Origin: Seohaeicola_A nanhaiensis
GTDB taxonomy: Bacteria > Pseudomonadota > Alphaproteobacteria > Rhodobacterales > Rhodobacteraceae
DNA length: 64,000 bases
NCBI RefSeq assembly: GCF_042654245.1
Contig: NZ_JBHSGI010000005.1
Location: 186,001 to 250,000, forward strand
Direction of reading: 5' to 3'
Shown here: one piece after another, positions 61,927-64,000 of the stretch
How the letters are laid out: the number at the start of each line of letters is the position of its first letter
Position numbering within the stretch: position 1 is the stretch's first letter
The notes under the pieces: model-generated
Seen by the model: the letters and a program-made list of their open reading frames with translations, nothing else
Database searches by the model: none
Told to the model about the DNA's origin: nothing
Made by a program: the position numbers and the translations under genes

Positions 61927-63399
61927 TTGTCCCAGCCGCAAATGCCCCCCGCGCATCCCTTCGACGACGACAAACTCAAGGAGGAATGCGGGATTTTCGG
62001 CATTGTCGGCGTCAGTGACGCCGCCAATTTCGTCGCCCTCGGCCTGCACGCGCTCCAGCATCGCGGGCAGGAGGCCGGCGGCATCGTCGTGCACCACCCC
62101 GAACATGGCTTCAATTCCGCCCGCCGCTTCGGCTACGTCCGCGACAACTTCACCTCGCAATCGGTGATGGAAACCCTGCCGGGCCCCATCGCCATCGGCC
62201 ACGTGCGCTATTCCACCGCCGGCTCCAAGGGCTCGACCGCCATCCGCGACGTCCAGCCCTTCTTCGGCGAACTCTCGATGGGCGGCGTCGCGCTGGCCCA
62301 TAACGGCAATATCACCAACGCCAACGCCCTCCGGCGCGAGCTGATCGAGCGCGGCTCGATCTTCCAAAGCTCGTCTGACAGCGAATGCATCATCCACCTG
62401 ATGGCGCGCTCCATGGGCCGCTCGATCCCCGACCGCATGGAAGAGGCGCTGCGCAAGGTCGAAGGCGCCTTCTCCGTCGTGGCCATGACCCGCACCAAGC
62501 TGATCGGCGTGCGCGACCCGCTGGGCGTGCGCCCGCTTGTGCTGGGCAAGCTGGGCGATGGCTGGGCGCTGGCCTCGGAAACCTGCGCGCTCGACATCAT
62601 CGGCGCCGAATTTGAACGCGAGATCGCCCCGGGCGAGATGGTCGTCATCTCCGAAAAGGAGGGCGTCGCCAGCCACTTCCCCTTCCGCCCGCAGAAACCC
62701 CGCTTCTGCATCTTCGAACACGTCTATTTCTCGCGCCCCGATTCGATCATCGGCGGCCGCTCGGTCTATGAAACCCGCCGCCAGATCGGCGTCGAACTCG
62801 CCCGCGAGGCCCCGGTCGAGGCCGACCTCGTCTGCCCCGTCCCCGATTCCGGCACCCCCGCCGCCATCGGCTTTGCTCATGAATCCGGAATTCCCTACGG
62901 CATGGGCATCGTGCGCAACCAATACGTCGGCCGCACCTTCATCGAGCCGACCGAGCAGATCCGCAACATGGGCGTGCGCCTGAAACTCAACGTCAACCGC
63001 GCGCTCATCAAGGGCAAGCGGGTGATCCTGGTCGACGACTCGGTGGTGCGCGGCACCACCTCCCGCAAGATCAAGGAGATGATCCTCGACGCCGGGGCGG
63101 CCGAAGTCCACTTCCGCATCGCCTCCCCGCCCACCGCCTGGCCCTGCTTCTACGGCGTCGACACGCCCCAGCGCGAGAAACTGCTCGCCGCCACCATGTC
63201 CGAGGACGAGATGCGCGAACATCTCGGCGTCGACAGCCTCAAGTTCATCTCGCTGAACGGCCTCTACCGCGCCGCGGGCGAGGCATCGGGCCGCAACGAC
63301 GCCCACCCGCAATATTGCGATGCCTGCTTCTCCGGCGAATACCCGGTCCGCCCCGCCGACATGATCGATCAGGGCTTCCAGATGAAGGCCGCCGAATAG
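61927..63399 (+). CDS. purF: Amidophosphoribosyltransferase
   Basis: 490 residues. First committed step of purine synthesis: PRPP plus glutamine gives phosphoribosylamine. Catalytic Cys follows a short propeptide (KLKEECGIFGIVG); the PRPP loop is VILVDDSVVRGTTSRKI. TTG at 61927 is chosen because GGAG lies 8 bases upstream; ATG at 61942 has no such site. Separate promoter between cvpA and this gene is likely. Confidence 0.94.
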   Translation: MSQPQMPPAHPFDDDKLKEECGIFGIVGVSDAANFVALGLHALQHRGQEAGGIVVHHPEHGFNSARRFGYVRDNFTSQSVMETLPGPIAIGHVRYSTAGSKGSTAIRDVQPFFGELSMGGVALAHNGNITNANALRRELIERGSIFQSSSDSECIIHLMARSMGRSIPDRMEEALRKVEGAFSVVAMTRTKLIGVRDPLGVRPLVLGKLGDGWALASETCALDIIGAEFEREIAPGEMVVISEKEGVASHFPFRPQKPRFCIFEHVYFSRPDSIIGGRSVYETRRQIGVELAREAPVEADLVCPVPDSGTPAAIGFAHESGIPYGMGIVRNQYVGRTFIEPTEQIRNMGVRLKLNVNRALIKGKRVILVDDSVVRGTTSRKIKEMILDAGAAEVHFRIASPPTAWPCFYGVDTPQREKLLAATMSEDEMREHLGVDSLKFISLNGLYRAAGEASGRNDAHPQYCDACFSGEYPVRPADMIDQGFQMKAAE

Positions 63400-63577
63400 G
63401 GTCCGCGCGGGCGCTTGACCGCGCCCGCGTCGCTGCGCCGCAGCCTCCTGCGCTGCGCTCCGCCGATGCCGCCACGGCAGCCCGGCAAGCCGCCGCCGCT
63501 TTCCTCGCACCGCCCCCTTCCCCCTTTCCTTTCTGCACCTGCATTGCCATCTCCCGGTCTTTCCGCTGCATGCCAGC

Positions 63578-63844
63578 ATGATGGGGACCACAGAGATGCC
63601 AGCCACTCCGGCCGATATCGCCACCGACAAGAACGCGCTCGATACGAACGCAACCGCCCTGATCGGCACCATCAGCCGACCCGACACCCGCATCGCGCTG
63701 ATCCGCCAGCCCTCGGGCCGCATCGCCCGCCTGACGCTCGGCGACCGCCTCGGCGGCGCCACCGTCACCGCCATCGGCGAGGGCGAGCTGCACCTGACCC
63801 GCGCCAACGGCGAAACCAGCAAGCTCACCCTGCCGCGCGGCTGA
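63578..63844 (+). CDS. Small conserved protein after purF (PilP/PulC-like domain)
   Basis: 88 residues. The C-terminal two-thirds, ALIGTISRPDTRIALIRQPS then GRIARLTLGDRLGGATVTAI, resembles the small barrel of PulC/PilP proteins, in which GDRLGGATVTAI is the core turn. N-terminal 25 residues are Ala/Thr-rich and not a clear signal peptide. Found just after purF in related genomes by my recollection; function unknown. ATG at 63578, 63581 or 63596 are possible starts. Confidence 0.65.
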   Translation: MMGTTEMPATPADIATDKNALDTNATALIGTISRPDTRIALIRQPSGRIARLTLGDRLGGATVTAIGEGELHLTRANGETSKLTLPRG

Positions 63845-63863
63845 AGCCTCACCCCCGGGCTGC

Positions 63864-63885
63864 TTCTCTTTCCAAATACTCAAGG
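63864..63885 (+). repeat. CCAAATA dispersed element, copy E
   Basis: TTCTCTTTCCAAATACTCAA follows the small protein gene; the GC hairpin part is weaker than in the other copies. Confidence 0.6.
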
Positions 63886-63982
63886 CCCCGCATCGCCGCC
63901 GCCGCGCCCCCGCGGCAGCCGTGCCCATCGCGGCGAAACAACCGCTTGACCTTGCGCCTATTCCCCCCCAAACGCTGCTGCC

Positions 63983-64000
63983 ATGACCCAACTCGCCCTG
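63983..64000 (+). CDS. Start of a gene cut by the window end
   Basis: ATG at 63983 opens MTQLAL before the sequence ends. This would suit a short-chain dehydrogenase, which is common at this position after purF, but six residues cannot show it. Upstream CGCTGCTGCC contains no strong ribosome-binding site. Confidence 0.3.

Noticed and set aside
61645..63852. Long minus-strand open frame opposite purF
   Set aside because: Covers purF, whose catalytic motifs are clear, and lacks any ribosome-binding site or domain.

Overview
The window looks like a chromosomal housekeeping segment from a marine Rhodobacterales (Roseobacter-group) alphaproteobacterium. Evidence is the very high GC with third-position C/G bias, the gene families present (DUF2852, DUF1476/ATPase zeta subunit, DUF2849, DUF934, DUF1638, form II CoxL, TakP-like TRAP transporter) and the IlvI, Fpr and IF-3 sequence styles. 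I see no rRNA, tRNA, CRISPR array, phage, insertion sequence or origin. Genes are tightly packed, and many neighbours overlap by ATGA.

Layout. 0-3.6 kb: DUF2852 end, RDD membrane protein, Bpt (N-degron leucyltransferase), a small membrane protein, an ArsR/SRPBCC pair and a DUF1353-like lipoprotein. 3.6-8.1 kb (minus): TRAP transporter with an unusually long large permease. 8.5-11.1 kb: ilvIH behind a readable attenuator (15-aa leader peptide with Leu-Ile-Val-Ile-Val). 11.1-15.7 kb: small protein, XRE regulator and a DctB/DctD two-component pair whose regulator lacks GAFTGA. 15.7-17.7 kb (minus): purC, purS, a tiny coupled ORF and purQ. 17.8-24.5 kb: ATPase zeta subunit, MprF-like protein behind an RBS-masking hairpin, and a split cobalamin methionine-synthase locus (homocysteine methyltransferase, corrinoid protein, DUF1638), interrupted by a radical SAM gene with a LexA-type box. 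24.5-30.5 kb: Lrp-type regulator and the sulfate-assimilation operon cysG-DUF2849-cysI-cysH-DUF934, then fpr. 30.6-32.4 kb: MFS exporter and infC with a non-AUG start.

32.6-44.3 kb (minus except two small membrane genes): form II molybdenum hydroxylase coxSLM, then xdhC, a molybdopterin-binding protein and an MBL hydrolase, an OmpA protein, and the MoxR ATPase/VWA pair (CoxD/CoxE type). 44.5-50.5 kb: surface-glycan-like cluster (glycosyltransferases, a sulfotransferase and a sulfotransferase-like/glycosyltransferase fusion). 50.6-54 kb: pyrC, an RTX protein and pyrE. 54-64 kb: dnaB, DUF1194, alr-mlaE-mlaF, PqiA-like, radA, cvpA, purF, a small protein and the first codons of another gene.

Themes: methionine and sulfur supply (split methionine synthase, Cys operon), nucleotide synthesis (pur, pyr), maturation of a Mo hydroxylase, envelope functions (MprF-like, Mla, OmpA, glycans, RTX). 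Two short repeat families occur between genes: a CCAAATA-plus-GC-hairpin element (five copies) and clusters of perfect TTTCC/GGAAA palindromes. I found no single wholly new system. The strongest leads are regulatory (ilv attenuator, SOS box on the radical SAM gene, RBS-masking hairpin, GAFTGA-less regulator) and the DUF1638-containing methionine-synthase locus.
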